Of a stretch of DNA of 64,000 nucleotides, positions 35,076-43,875 are shown one piece after another. The notes below the pieces were generated by a model. That model was given only the letters and a program-made list of their open reading frames with translations. It ran no database searches and was not told where the DNA came from. Source of the DNA: Streptomyces sannanensis (lineage in GTDB: Bacteria > Actinomycetota > Actinomycetes > Streptomycetales > Streptomycetaceae); the NCBI RefSeq assembly GCF_039536205.1, contig NZ_BAAAYL010000001.1, positions 7,345,354 through 7,409,353 on the forward strand. Reading direction: 5' to 3'. The translations under genes were made by a program, and so were the position numbers. How positions within the stretch are numbered: the stretch's first letter is position 1; the number at the start of each line of letters is the position of its first letter.

Positions 35076-35586
35076 GGTGCCCCTCCTGTACGCGCCGCCC
35101 TGTCGTTCCACTGGCGGGCACCAGCCTGGGAGCCCGGCAACGGCGCTGGAAGGGCGCAGTCAGGGGCGCGCGACGCACACCGGCTGGGCCGGGCGCAACC
35201 CGCGCCACCCCGGGTCGGCGGATGCGGACGGGCAGGCTTGAAGGGCGGGCCGTCGTTCGCAGCAGCCTGCTCGGTTTCGGCGAGGGCGCGGTAGAGTGCG
35301 GCGACCGAGGGCCCTGTTTCCCAAGGCATCGGGTACTGATGGTGCCGGGTTGGTTTTCCGGGAGTGCGATGGGTCTGGTCACGGGGCCCGGCGGGAGATC
35401 CCGGTGTGACCGAGCCCGTGCCCGCAGTCGACTCGGTGGCCGCCCGCTTTCCCCTTGTCTGCGGAGCTCGCCGGGTCTGCACGCTCCTCGACCGGCGGGT
35501 CGCGGAGTCGAGCCGGTATGCGGACGGCGTTGGCGGGGACGCCAACCCCGGCGGGCGACCCAAGACCACGAAGTCACACCGGAGTG
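35076..35586. other. Intergenic, possible unrecognised minus-strand fragment
   Basis: A minus-strand frame starting at 35329 reads MPWETGPSVAALYRALAETE and goes on to a Pro-rich stretch before dissolving. It has no good ribosome site and no family I know. Otherwise nothing is seen. Confidence 0.35.
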
Positions 35587-36277
35587 TCAGCCGATGATCG
35601 CCACGGGCCTGTCCCAGGCGTCCTGGTCGACGGTGATGGTGTAACCGCCGTGCGTCTCCTTGCTGTTGACCATGTACTGGTGGCCGTAGCTGTGGTCGGT
35701 GTACTGGGTGGCGCCCCACGGCCAGTCCGTGGTGGTGGTGTACTGCTTGTCCCACAGCGCGTACCAGAGGTTGCCCGGCAGGTCGGTGCGATCGGTCGCG
35801 GTGGCTATGGCCTGGGCGCTGGAACTGGTGAAGCCGTAGAAGCCGCTGCGGTAGGTCTTGGCACGCAGCGTCTTCGTGAAGGCACGTACATAGGTCAGCA
35901 CGGCATCGTTGCACGCCTTGTCGGTGATGTCGTACGGCTCCATGTCGAGGAAGATCGGGCTGTCGGCCTTCATACCGAGGGCCGACGCCTTGGCCACCGC
36001 GTCCGTGGCGTCGCTCGCGCCGAGGGATCCGGCGGCAGAGGTCGTGAGCCTCTCCGGATTCGGGCTGTTCTGGCACGGCGGCTGGGCGCCAACGTAGATC
36101 GGGATGAACTTCCAGCCCATGGAGTTGACCGACTTCACCCAGGAGGCGGTGAGGTTGGGCTGGGCGCAGCCGCGGTTCTTGCCGTCTGTGCGGGCCCAGA
36201 CGAGCACGCCGACCCCGTTGCGACCCGGATGCCCCGAGGGCGTCGACGACGAGGAGTAGCCTGCACTGGCCTGTCAT
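35587..36277 (-). pseudogene. DUF1906 glycoside-hydrolase-like secreted protein, 5' end missing
   Basis: The C-terminal ~205 residues of a DUF1906 (Rv2525c-like) domain are intact: NRGCAQPNLTASWVKSVNSM, WKFIPIYVGAQPPC, SPIFLDMEPYD (catalytic-type acidic residues), RSGFYGFTSSSAQAIA and a closing AWDRPVAIIG. Upstream the frame enters a Ser-rich stretch (GYSSSSTPSGHPG) and hits a stop near 36276, without the usual signal peptide or first strand. A start at GTG 36207 would give a cytoplasmic stump. A 5' deletion is the simplest explanation. Confidence 0.7.
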
Positions 36278-36309
36278 CCGGCTTCCCTGCACTGGAAGGT
36301 GACCCGGCG

Positions 36310-36423
36310 ATGCCCCTTCCGAGCCTCCTCGCGGTTTTTGCGCACCCTGACGACGAGTCCCTGTCGGCGGGCGGCGTGCTCGCCCGCCACGCGACGCCGG
36401 TACTGCAACACCGCCAGGCCTGA
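36310..36423 (+). pseudogene. LmbE/PIG-L deacetylase N-terminal fragment
   Basis: The reading frame from ATG 36310 gives the metal-binding N-terminus of a PIG-L/LmbE-type deacetylase (LLAVFAHPDDESLSAGGVLA) and is cut after 37 residues. The rest of the enzyme is missing. It lies head to head with the truncated DUF1906 gene, so one deletion may have removed both 5' and 3' parts. Confidence 0.7.
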
Positions 36424-36919
36424 GAGCAGTGCGCGATTCTCCCGTAGCCGGCGCCGGCATGGCCGCAAAGGCCGGCATCTGGATGGCCGAGCAGGCCGTC
36501 GGACCCGGGAGCACCAACAACGTTCGGCAGAGGCGGCATCAGCCGTCGGCCGATCGGGTGACGGCCACCAGCGCAAGCCCAGTCCACGTCCTGCGGAAGG
36601 TGCTCGGCACCCTCTGACCCACTGCCCCCGGCCATGCGGGGAACGCCCGGGTGCAGGGGCGGATGGCCTGCTGCGGGCCGTGGTTCGGCGGTTGCGGGAG
36701 CGGCAGGCTGGTGGAACGGAGTGGGGTGGGCTGCAGTGGACGAACGCGGCGCCGGTGAGCTCCCCGGATCCCCGGGTGGCGAAGTGTTCCGGAACTGAAC
36801 TGTCAACTGGTGTGCACCTGTTCACCCGCATGCTCGGCCGGCTGCGCCGCTGCCTGCCGACCCGCGTCCCCTTCGGAGATCTTCGCTGTGCCGGGGCAGC
36901 CTCATCGCGGGGGCATGAG
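36424..36919. other. No gene recognised
   Basis: Open frames here are Arg/Pro-rich and show no family motif on either strand. The stretch lies downstream of the LmbE fragment and may be remnant DNA. Confidence 0.4.
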
Positions 36920-37063
36920 TCAGCGCGGCCCCAGGGTGGACAGTGCGAGCATGAGCAGGACCAGCAAGGCCCAGCCGAGTACCCCGATTTTCCGGCGCTG
37001 CGGGTTGCGTCCCTGGCGCCATGCGCTGACCTCGTGCGGAGCGTCTCCCATAGCGACCAGCAT
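36920..37063 (-). CDS. Possible single-pass membrane microprotein (47 aa)
   Basis: The frame reads MLVAMGDAPHEVSAWRQGRN and ends in one membrane helix (IGVLGWALLVLLMLALSTLG). There is a second Met four codons later. No strong ribosome site is seen. Short helical proteins of this shape are common in streptomycetes, but this could be chance. Confidence 0.35.
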   Translation of the reverse strand: MLVAMGDAPHEVSAWRQGRNPQRRKIGVLGWALLVLLMLALSTLGPR

Positions 37064-37186
37064 ACGATCTGACGTCCACGGCGGGGGCGGGTCGGTCCAC
37101 CACCCATGGGACGGGTACTCGTGGGCCCCTTGTGGACCAGGGCCCTTCAGGACGCTGTCCGCGGCGTACATGCTGCACGCCCGGTC

Positions 37187-37726
37187 TCATGTCGCCCGGG
37201 CGGCCTTGCGGGAACGCATCCGCTTCACCTTGGCGATGCTGCCGCAGGCGCGGCCGCTGTCCCCGGCGTACATGCTGCACCAGGTACGCGAGTTGTTGCG
37301 CGACTGGTCGTAGAAGATCCACCGGCAGTCCGGGCAGGCACGCAGCCGGCGCCAGCGCCTCTCATTCACCAACTCGGCAGCCATGCGCAGCACCTCACCC
37401 TGGGGTGTGGCGGCACCGCGGAAGACGAGTTCCCCGTTCTCGATTCGGGCCGTCTGCGGACATCGCTCCAGCCACGCGTCGAGCCGCGCCGAGCTGTGTT
37501 CCTCCACATCGGCCCGCAGATCGTCGCGCAGTCGCAGCAGTTCCGCCGTGTCATCCGAGCCACGGGGTACCGGCACCCTGGCGAACGTGTGCCGCCAAGC
37601 CGCCGCGTCCGCCGCCAGATCCGGCAGGGTCTCGGTCGGCATCCGGGTGTCGTTCGGGATCAGCCAACTGTTCAGGAAGCCGCGCAGCTCCTCCACAGCA
37701 GGACTCGTCATCGTCGCCGTCGCCAT
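37187..37726 (-). CDS. CGNR zinc-finger regulator (variant finger)
   Basis: A 179-residue ABATE/CGNR-type regulator. The C-terminal finger has CPDCRWIFYDQSRNNSRTWC and then SGRACGSIAKVKR, so the CGNR box reads CGSI and the spacing from the second Cys pair is longer than usual (CSMYAGDSGRAC). The N-terminal ABATE part is shortened. The ATG at 37726 begins MATATMTS. It is divergent from an MFS exporter gene, 54 bp apart, with an inverted repeat between them, and is probably its regulator. Confidence 0.82.
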   Translation of the reverse strand: MATATMTSPAVEELRGFLNSWLIPNDTRMPTETLPDLAADAAAWRHTFARVPVPRGSDDTAELLRLRDDLRADVEEHSSARLDAWLERCPQTARIENGELVFRGAATPQGEVLRMAAELVNERRWRRLRACPDCRWIFYDQSRNNSRTWCSMYAGDSGRACGSIAKVKRMRSRKAARAT

Positions 37727-37741
37727 GCAATCAGAGTAGGC

Positions 37742-37770
37742 GGTAAACACGACCGAGCAGGGCGTTTACC
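37742..37770. promoter_or_regulatory. Operator-like inverted repeat between CGNR and MFS genes
   Basis: GGTAAAC (37742-37748) and GTTTACC (37764-37770) form a perfect 7-bp inverted repeat with a 15-bp spacer, 16 bp from the CGNR start and 11 bp from the MFS start. It is AT-richer than its surroundings and the only such repeat in the gap. Confidence 0.65.
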
Positions 37771-37780
37771 ATCTATCCCT

Positions 37781-38998
37781 ATGACTGGTAACACGTTGGA
37801 TGCGGAAAGCCTCCGGAGCACCTTCCGCAGCGTCCTGTCCCTGCCGGGCACCCGGACCTGGTACATCGCTGCGGCCCTGGTTCGCACGCCTGTCGTCATG
37901 GCGCCCCTCGCGCTGGTTTTCCTCGGCCACTCGGCTCAGTCCTTCAGCGTCGGGGGTCTGCTCGCCGCCATCCATGCGCTCGGCGAGGCCGCAGGTGCTC
38001 CAGTCATGGGCCGCCGCTTCGACCGCCGGCCGTTCGTCGGCCAGCTCAGGCTGGCTCTCGGCACCGAGGCCCTCGCCTTCACCGCCCTCGCCCTCGGCGC
38101 CGGCCAGGTCCCGGTCCCCGTCCTGCTGGCCTTGGCCTTCGTGGCCGGCGCCGCTGCCGCGGGAGCCCCCGGCGGCATGCGGGCCCAGCTCTCGACGATC
38201 ACCCCGGAGCACCTACGTCCCACCGCGCTGAGTTTGGAAAGCTCTCTCAGCCAGGCTGCCTGGGCCGTCGCGCCCCCGTTGGCCTCCCTGCTGTACGTTC
38301 GGTTCTCGGCATCGGGCGCACTCATCGCCATGGCCGTCGCCTCTGCTGCCCCGCTGCTCTTCGTACACCGGATCCCGCACGCCGCTTCACGCCCCGAGAC
38401 GCCCGGAGAAACCGGGGACGAGTGGCTGCGTACAACGGCGATTCTCCGACGTGTCTGGCCCACCGCGCTGCTCTCAGCAGCGATCATGTTCCTTGTCGGA
38501 ACCGTCGACGTCGTCCTCCCGGCCCGGCTGGAGGACGTCGGCTCTTCCCCCGCGCTGGCCGGTCTCGTCATGACCGCATTCGCGGTCGCCAGCGTGATCG
38601 CCGGACTCCTGTACGGCAGCCGCCGCTGGCCGGGGACACCCCTGAGTCAGAGCCTCGTCCTGCTCCCCGCCCTTGCCGCTGCCTTCACTCTCCCCGGCCT
38701 TACCACGCAACCCTGGATCTTCGCCGCCGCCTTTGCGATCGGCGGGCTGCTCTACAGCCCGCTGATGGTCATTCGCAACCTCGCCCTCCAGCAACGTCTT
38801 CCTCAGCATGCCTGGGCAACCGGTTTCTCCGTCCTGTACGCCGCAGCCGGAGTGGGCTACGGAGCCGCCGGCCTCATGGCCGCCGCCCTGCTCGACACCG
38901 CCGGATCCGGAACCGCCTTCGTCGCGTGCACACTGACCACCATCGTCATCGGCGCTCTGTCGCTCCTGGGCGAGCGCACACACCTACGCCACCGGTAA
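37781..38998 (+). CDS. MFS transporter (efflux-type)
   Basis: A 405-residue transporter of 12 predicted helices with the loop motif GRRFDRRPFVGQLR between helices 2 and 3 and Gly-rich helix 5 (GAPGGMRAQLSTITPEHLRP). It resembles drug-efflux permeases of actinobacteria. The ATG at 37781 was chosen because it lies just after the operator; the frame is open much farther upstream without coding character. The divergent CGNR regulator probably controls it. Confidence 0.85.
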   Translation: MTGNTLDAESLRSTFRSVLSLPGTRTWYIAAALVRTPVVMAPLALVFLGHSAQSFSVGGLLAAIHALGEAAGAPVMGRRFDRRPFVGQLRLALGTEALAFTALALGAGQVPVPVLLALAFVAGAAAAGAPGGMRAQLSTITPEHLRPTALSLESSLSQAAWAVAPPLASLLYVRFSASGALIAMAVASAAPLLFVHRIPHAASRPETPGETGDEWLRTTAILRRVWPTALLSAAIMFLVGTVDVVLPARLEDVGSSPALAGLVMTAFAVASVIAGLLYGSRRWPGTPLSQSLVLLPALAAAFTLPGLTTQPWIFAAAFAIGGLLYSPLMVIRNLALQQRLPQHAWATGFSVLYAAAGVGYGAAGLMAAALLDTAGSGTAFVACTLTTIVIGALSLLGERTHLRHR

Positions 38999-39018
38999 TC
39001 GGCCGGGGGTGCCGGGCT

Positions 39019-39200
39019 TCAGCCCGGTGGTGAACGCCGTCCCTGCGGAGCAGGGCAGGGAAAGCCGTTCCGTCGTCCGGGCGGAACGGCGTCCACCACC
39101 TGCAACGGTCGGTTCTGCTGCTCGGTGTACTGGCGCAGCACGCTGATCGGTGTCCCGACGACTGAGCCGGCGAAGTACGAGCCCGGCCAGGGCTTGCCAT
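39019..39200 (-). mobile_element. IS200/IS605 TnpA 3' remnant
   Basis: The minus strand reads WPGSYFAGSVVGTPISVLRQ YTEQQNRP, the end of IS200/IS605 TnpA (Y1 transposase), then a short tail to a stop at 39019. Flanking GC-rich foldback sequence (AAAGCCGTTCCG and complement) resembles the hairpin ends of such elements. The N-terminal two thirds with the catalytic HUH motif are missing. Confidence 0.6.
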
Positions 39201-39330
39201 CGCGACCAGTCCCCAGGAGATCGACCTGCTTCCGGCCTCGGGGGCTCCGAGGCCGGGGGAGCTGGATCAGCCCCGCTCGGTCTCACGACACGCCCGCCGG
39301 AACGGTCCTGGAAGCGGTTACGGTGCTGGT

Positions 39331-40482
39331 GTGGTGATCACAGGGGAAGACTCGGGATCCGGGACCGCGCTGCTGCTCGCAGCCGCTCCGGTCGGCAAGG
39401 GCCGCTTGGTCGACGCGGCGTCGGTACTGCCCGCGCTCGCGGCGGTGCCGCCAAGCGTGCTGACCGGCACGTCCGCGCCGACCGTGGTCGAACTCGCCGA
39501 TCCCGTCGATGCGCAAACCGTCCTCACCCGCATCCGCACCGCAGCAGCCACACCGGGTCCGCTCGCCCTCTATCTCGCCGGGCAACTCCACCTGGACCAC
39601 AAGCAGCACCGGCTTCACCTTGCACTCGCCCGTACGACCCCCGCCACGCTGCGCTACACCGCACTGCCGTGGCACTGGCTGGCCGGCGAACTGCAGAAGC
39701 GCCGCCCGGGCACCACCACGGCGGTCGTGGACCTGGTCGCCGACACCGACGCGTGGCAACAACTGCACCACGACGGCCTCACCCTCGGACACGGCATCCG
39801 CCTCTACGGCCGCCTCGCCCCACCACCGCCCCGCCGATCGACCATCACCCCCGCCTACTTGAAGGCATGCACCGATGTCTGGCGCAGCGGGACACGGCCG
39901 CCGCTCGCCCAGCTGCACGAACACGCCGCCACCCAGGCCGGGCCCGGCGACGCGCTGCTCCTGGCCGCCGACGACACCCCCACCACCGTGGCCACGCCCC
40001 AGCAGCAAGCACCGATCCCGCCGCGGCCCACCGCCCACCCCGCGGCACCGGACGCCGGCGGCGACCCGCATCCGGCGATCCTGGCCGCCGCCCGGGCCGG
40101 ACGGCACCGGGAGGCCGCCGCGATCGCGGCCACCTGGGAGAGCGAGGCCCTACGCACGTACGGCCCCGGCTCGCAGCAGGCGATCCACTGGCTGGAGGTA
40201 CGAGCCGACCTCGCCCGTCTCGCCGGAGACACGCCACGCAGCTGCGAGTTGTGGATGGAAGCCGCCACCGCCCGTCTGGACCGACAGCAGCAGACCACGA
40301 ACAACCCCGACGTCGAAGCGGCCGTCGACCGCGCCCACCACCAGTGGGAGCACCTGCCAGACCCGGACCGCGCCCGCGCGCTGGCCCCGGCCCTGATCAC
40401 ACTGCGCCGCCGGGTCCCAGGCCGCCAGCGAGCCGCGCTTCGGCTCCTTCAGCAACGCTTCGAACAACTCCACACCCGGTAG
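39331..40482 (+). CDS. TPR-like protein with possible inactive caspase-like domain
   Basis: A 383-residue soluble protein of the actinobacterial accessory genome. Residues ~1-170 show a pattern reminiscent of caspase-like (C14) folds: a hydrophobic strand PLALYLAGQLHLD where SGHG would be expected, and AVVDLVADTDAW where the Cys strand (LDAC) would be. Both catalytic residues would then be absent. Residues 250-383 look like helical TPR repeats (ALRTYGPGSQQAIHWLEVRA DLARLAGD). The GTG start at 39331 is tentative. Downstream are plasmid-derived fragments, so it may belong to an integrated element. The caspase link is inference. Confidence 0.6.
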   Translation: MVITGEDSGSGTALLLAAAPVGKGRLVDAASVLPALAAVPPSVLTGTSAPTVVELADPVDAQTVLTRIRTAAATPGPLALYLAGQLHLDHKQHRLHLALARTTPATLRYTALPWHWLAGELQKRRPGTTTAVVDLVADTDAWQQLHHDGLTLGHGIRLYGRLAPPPPRRSTITPAYLKACTDVWRSGTRPPLAQLHEHAATQAGPGDALLLAADDTPTTVATPQQQAPIPPRPTAHPAAPDAGGDPHPAILAAARAGRHREAAAIAATWESEALRTYGPGSQQAIHWLEVRADLARLAGDTPRSCELWMEAATARLDRQQQTTNNPDVEAAVDRAHHQWEHLPDPDRARALAPALITLRRRVPGRQRAALRLLQQRFEQLHTR

Positions 40483-40556
40483 CGGCCCATCGCGGTCAAA
40501 GGCGCGAGTCCAAGGCAGTTGAGACAACCAGAGGGCCGGAGCCCACACTCGGTCGG

Positions 40557-40760
40557 GTGAAGACACCGTGCCTGGCGTTGGCCGCCGGGGACACCCGCGT
40601 GGAGTTCTGGAACGTCCAGACTCGCAAGAAGACCGGTTCCTACACCGCTCCGGCCAGGGTCCACCGGGTGGACCTTTCCGACGACGGAAGAACGGCCGCC
40701 CTGAGCACCGACGACGGATACACCCGCCTGCTCGACGTCTCCAGCTCCTCCCCGGCCAGG
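40557..40760 (+). pseudogene. WD40/beta-propeller-like fragment
   Basis: The frame VKTPCLALAAGDTRVEFWNV, then VHRVDLSDDGRTAALSTDDG reads like one or two blades of a WD40-type propeller. It then turns into Ser/Pro/Asp-rich sequence without further blades. No start with ribosome site is seen. Likely the tail of a removed gene. Confidence 0.4.
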
Positions 40761-40898
40761 AACCCTGCTCCAGCGGCACCGCCGTCCGACGCGAGTACCT
40801 GGAAGACCGACACGGACACAGACGGCTCACCTGCCCCGGCAAGACTGCTCTCGTCATCCGGGAAACCTGCCACCGTCCCCGCGTTCTTCACCGAGCGT

Positions 40899-41261
40899 CC
40901 TGCCCGGCGTCACTGCTCTCCCACACCACGCGGACCTTCAGATGGACAGCGCGCCGGCGGTGATGACGGCTCCAGCCTTCGCGGACAGATTCACCCCGAA
41001 CTCCACCTCCACCTCCTGCGGACCCGCCTGTCGCAGCTGGTCAAGAACCGCCCGCGCCGTGTCGCGCACTGGAACCAGCGACTGCTGCAATGTCCGAGGT
41101 AGTTCACGTACCGCGTCACCGACCCGGCCCGCCTTCACCGGCCCGTCCAACTCCGGTGTGTTTTTCACCTCTTCCAGCAGAATCGCCCCGCCGCCTTCCA
41201 GCGGCATCCGCGCAATCAGCACGGCCGCGGCGCGGTCATCGACCATCGTCGCCTCGTCCAC
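40899..41261 (-). pseudogene. Trypco1 (CU044_2847-type) protein fused to relaxase remnant, frameshifted
   Basis: From about 41215 downward the frame matches a trypsin-co-occurring domain 1 protein: LEGGGAILLEEV, then LDQLRQAGPQEVEVEFGVNL SAKAGAVITA. A frameshift near 40945 separates this from the normal last strand (HLKVRVVWESS) that ends at ~40899. The first residues (MDEATMVDDRAAAVLIA) are the Walker B region of a TrwC/TraA relaxase-helicase, so the ORF is a chimera produced by deletion. Trypco1 proteins normally accompany trypsin-like or caspase-like effector proteins. Confidence 0.65.
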
Positions 41262-41580
41262 GACCAGGACGTCTACATCGCGCAGCCCGTCGCCGGTTCT
41301 CGATCTCGCCGAGCCAGGCCGCCACGGTCTTGGCAGGGATACCGGAGGCGTCGGTCAGGTTTTTCGCGGCGACCGCGGCGAGGGTGGTCCGGCGTACGTG
41401 AAGCCGGTGGCGTCCCAGCCGATCCGGCACGCCTCCATGCGCGTGGACTTGCCCGCGCCGGCGACGCCGACGATGGCGTCGATGCCGTGCCCGGCGGTCA
41501 GCACTCGGGTCACCGCGGCGGACTGTTCTCCATCACCGTCGACTACGAACGCGAACTGGCCCGGCTTGACGAGAAGGGCC
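41217..41580 (-). pseudogene. TrwC/TraA relaxase-helicase fragment
   Basis: The pieces of a conjugative relaxase-helicase are spread over three frames: VTRVLTAGHGIDAIVGVAGA GKST (Walker A), VAAKNLTDASGIPAKTVAAW LGEIEN, and VDEATMVDDRAA (Walker B). The order is right and the spacing nearly so. The N-terminal relaxase domain and the C-terminal helicase motifs are missing. It marks an integrated actinobacterial plasmid or ICE. Confidence 0.75.
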
Positions 41581-41695
41581 ACCGCCCGCTGCGGACTGTG
41601 GCCACGGACGACTCAGCAGCCGGGCTGTAGCTCGGCCCGGCCAGGCTCGTTTGGCACGGGCTCGGGCGGATGGCTCGGTAACGGGATGTTTGAAT

Positions 41696-42364
41696 CTACT
41701 GGTCGTTGGGCGGCTGGTGGTGGCCCTGTTGGCTCGCGGTTTGTCGTTTCCGCTGGTAGTGGGTTCGGCCTTTGGCGGAGTTCCCGCAGGTGGCCATATC
41801 GCACCAGCGACGCCGGCCGCCTCGGGAGCTGTCGATGAACACCCAGCCGCATCGCAGACCAGGGCAGACGCGGGTGCGTTCCAGCGGCAGTGACCGAAGC
41901 AGGTCGAACGCCTGCAGGGCGAGTTCGTGGTTGAGGTACTCAAGCCCCGAGGTCTCGACGCTGACCTGGAGCTGCGGCGTGTTCCCGCGGACGGTCAGGC
42001 GAGCACTGGCGACCGCGTGCTTCCAATGATTCTCAACCTGGTCGACCGCCTCTGCAGGGGCTGGAGCGTCTTGGTGGATCAGTGCCGTGATGAGATCGTG
42101 CAGAGCCTCGCGCAGCTCGCGGCTGCGGTCCAGGGCCAGCGCGGCGTTGCCGGGCTCGGTCTCGGCCAGCCGCTGCAAGGCCGTGAGGGCGGCGGGGTCG
42201 AACTGACCAGTGAGGGCGGCCCACTCCAGCAGGCGCGGGTAACCGTCGAGCCAGTCGATCGGCTCCGCGTCACGAGCCGTGACCGTGTTCACCAGGTCGA
42301 TGACGATGTGCCCGCCGATCAGGTCACGGGGCCTGAAGGTGTGAGCCTGGATGGTTCCCGTCAC
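41696..42364 (-). CDS. ABATE/CGNR zinc-finger regulator
   Basis: A 222-residue regulator with an N-terminal ABATE domain (GGHIVIDLVNTVTARDAEPI, WLDGYPRLLEWAALTG) and a C-terminal finger (RVCPGLRCGWVFIDSSRGGR, then RRWCDMATCGNSAKGRTHYQ), whose box reads CGNS. The GTG at 42364 starts a few residues before the conserved part and has AAAGG in front. It is divergent from the arginase-like operon with an inverted repeat between, which suggests local control. Confidence 0.88.
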   Translation of the reverse strand: MTGTIQAHTFRPRDLIGGHIVIDLVNTVTARDAEPIDWLDGYPRLLEWAALTGQFDPAALTALQRLAETEPGNAALALDRSRELREALHDLITALIHQDAPAPAEAVDQVENHWKHAVASARLTVRGNTPQLQVSVETSGLEYLNHELALQAFDLLRSLPLERTRVCPGLRCGWVFIDSSRGGRRRWCDMATCGNSAKGRTHYQRKRQTASQQGHHQPPNDQ

Positions 42365-42398
42365 GCATGACCGCCTTTCATGGGCTTGCCTCGTTCCA

Positions 42399-42430
42399 TC
42401 CAACCAGTGTACTGATGTTATCCAGTTGGA
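42399..42430. promoter_or_regulatory. Operator-like repeats between CGNR and arginase-like genes
   Basis: TCCAAC (42399-42404) and GTTGGA (42425-42430) form an inverted repeat, and CAGTGTACTG (42405-42414) adds a second, nearly perfect one inside. The position between two divergent starts matches the other CGNR unit at 37742. Confidence 0.5.
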
Positions 42431-42457
42431 ATGCTTCGCGGCTGAAAGGAGACGGCC

Positions 42458-43369
42458 ATGGCTGCTGCCGTTGAGCTCATAGCGGCCCCCTGGAATCTCG
42501 GCCTGCGACCGCCCGCGCCTGGGCGCGAGCCCGGAACGTGGCGGGCCCCGCAAGCGCTGCTGTCGGCGGGGTTGGAAGCACGGCTGCGGCCGGCCCGGGT
42601 GGTGGAGCTCGACCGTCCGCTGTACGAGTTCGACGCGCAGCCGGCCACCCGCATCCGCAACGGGGTGGCCGTCCGCGAGCACACGCTGCGGCTTGGCGAG
42701 GCGGTCCAGGCCGCACTCGCCGCCTCCCGGTTCGCGGTCGTGCTGGGCGGCGACTGCAGCATCCTGCTGGGGTGCCTGCTGGGGACCCGGCGCGACGGAC
42801 GCTGCGGCCTGGTTCACCTCGACGGGCACAGCGACTTCCGGCACCCCGGCAACTACGACGTCGGTTCGTCCCTCGGCTCGGTGGCCGGAATGGATCTGGC
42901 CCTGGCCACCGGCCGCGGTGAGCTGCTGCTCACCCACTGGCCGGCGGTGGGCCGGCCGCTGGTTGCCGACGAGGACGTGGTCCAGATCGGTGACCGGGAG
43001 GACGAGGAGATACTTCCGGTCACCCGGTTCACCGCCCAGGAGATCCAGCAGATCGGCATCGCCGATCTGGGCGAGCGGGTCATCAGCCGCCTGCAGCGGC
43101 GTGGGCTGGACCGCGTCTGGCTCCACCTCGACCTCGATGTGCTCGACGAACGCGTCCTGCCCGCGGTGGACTCTCCGGGCCGTCCCGGCCTGGACTTCTC
43201 CCAGCTCACCGAACTCGTCTCGACCCTGGTCGGCACCGGCCGGGTGGTGGGGCTCGACGTCGCTATCTACGATCCGGAACTCGACCCGGACGGCGTGTAC
43301 GCCGCTCCCATCGTCGACTGTCTCGCCTCCGCCCTGACCCCGCTTGCGACCGTGGAGGCGCACGCATGA
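42458..43369 (+). CDS. Arginase/agmatinase/formiminoglutamase family protein
   Basis: A 303-residue ureohydrolase-fold enzyme. The Mn-ligand motifs are VVLGGDCS (Cys100 where arginases have His), VHLDGHSDF (Asp122, His124, Asp126) and HLDLDVLD (Asp225, Asp227). The Cys-for-His change occurs in some uncharacterised actinobacterial relatives as far as I know, and the others are kept, so it may still be a metallohydrolase with altered metal use. GAAAGGAG precedes the ATG. Its stop overlaps the start of the next gene (ATGA), so the two are co-translated. Confidence 0.85.
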   Translation: MAAAVELIAAPWNLGLRPPAPGREPGTWRAPQALLSAGLEARLRPARVVELDRPLYEFDAQPATRIRNGVAVREHTLRLGEAVQAALAASRFAVVLGGDCSILLGCLLGTRRDGRCGLVHLDGHSDFRHPGNYDVGSSLGSVAGMDLALATGRGELLLTHWPAVGRPLVADEDVVQIGDREDEEILPVTRFTAQEIQQIGIADLGERVISRLQRRGLDRVWLHLDLDVLDERVLPAVDSPGRPGLDFSQLTELVSTLVGTGRVVGLDVAIYDPELDPDGVYAAPIVDCLASALTPLATVEAHA

Positions 43370-43875
43370 AGACGCTGCTCGCCGACGGCCCCAGCAACCT
43401 GTACGCGACCGAGATGGAGCAGTTCGGACGCCTGGCCGGACACTGGGCGACCCAGATCACCTACTACCCCACCGACGGCTTACCGGCCAGCCGAGTCGGC
43501 GGCGAATGGGAGTTCGGCTACGCCCTGGAGGGCAGAGCAGTCCTGGATGTCTGGCAATGGCCCGGGCGCGATGAACTCCCCGCCACGGGTCGCTCTTCGG
43601 ACCAGGAGTGCGGCCTGTGCGTGCGAATCTGGGATCCGCGCCTGCAACTGTGGCGGTTCACCTTCCACGGCACCGCCCGCGGTGACCTGGTGCACATGTA
43701 CGCCCGCCAGATCGACGATGAGATCGTCATGGAACGCGCCGCTGGCAGCGACCTCGTCCGCTGGACCTTCACCGACATCACCGCCGACACTTTCCACTGG
43801 CGAAACGAACGATCGCCCGACGGCGGACACACCTGGCGGCTCGACCAAGAGGTCAACGCCCGCCGCCTGCGGTGA
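43366..43875 (+). CDS. Hypothetical protein coupled to the arginase-like gene
   Basis: A 169-residue soluble protein with a lipocalin-like or DUF1579-like character: many Trp and alternating strands (FGRLAGHWATQITYYPTDGL, GGEWEFGYALEGRAVLDVWQ W, WRFTFHGTARGDLVHMYAR). The ATG sits within the stop of the arginase-like gene. The fold suggests small-molecule binding. I do not recognise a named family with certainty. Confidence 0.65.
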   Translation: MKTLLADGPSNLYATEMEQFGRLAGHWATQITYYPTDGLPASRVGGEWEFGYALEGRAVLDVWQWPGRDELPATGRSSDQECGLCVRIWDPRLQLWRFTFHGTARGDLVHMYARQIDDEIVMERAAGSDLVRWTFTDITADTFHWRNERSPDGGHTWRLDQEVNARRLR

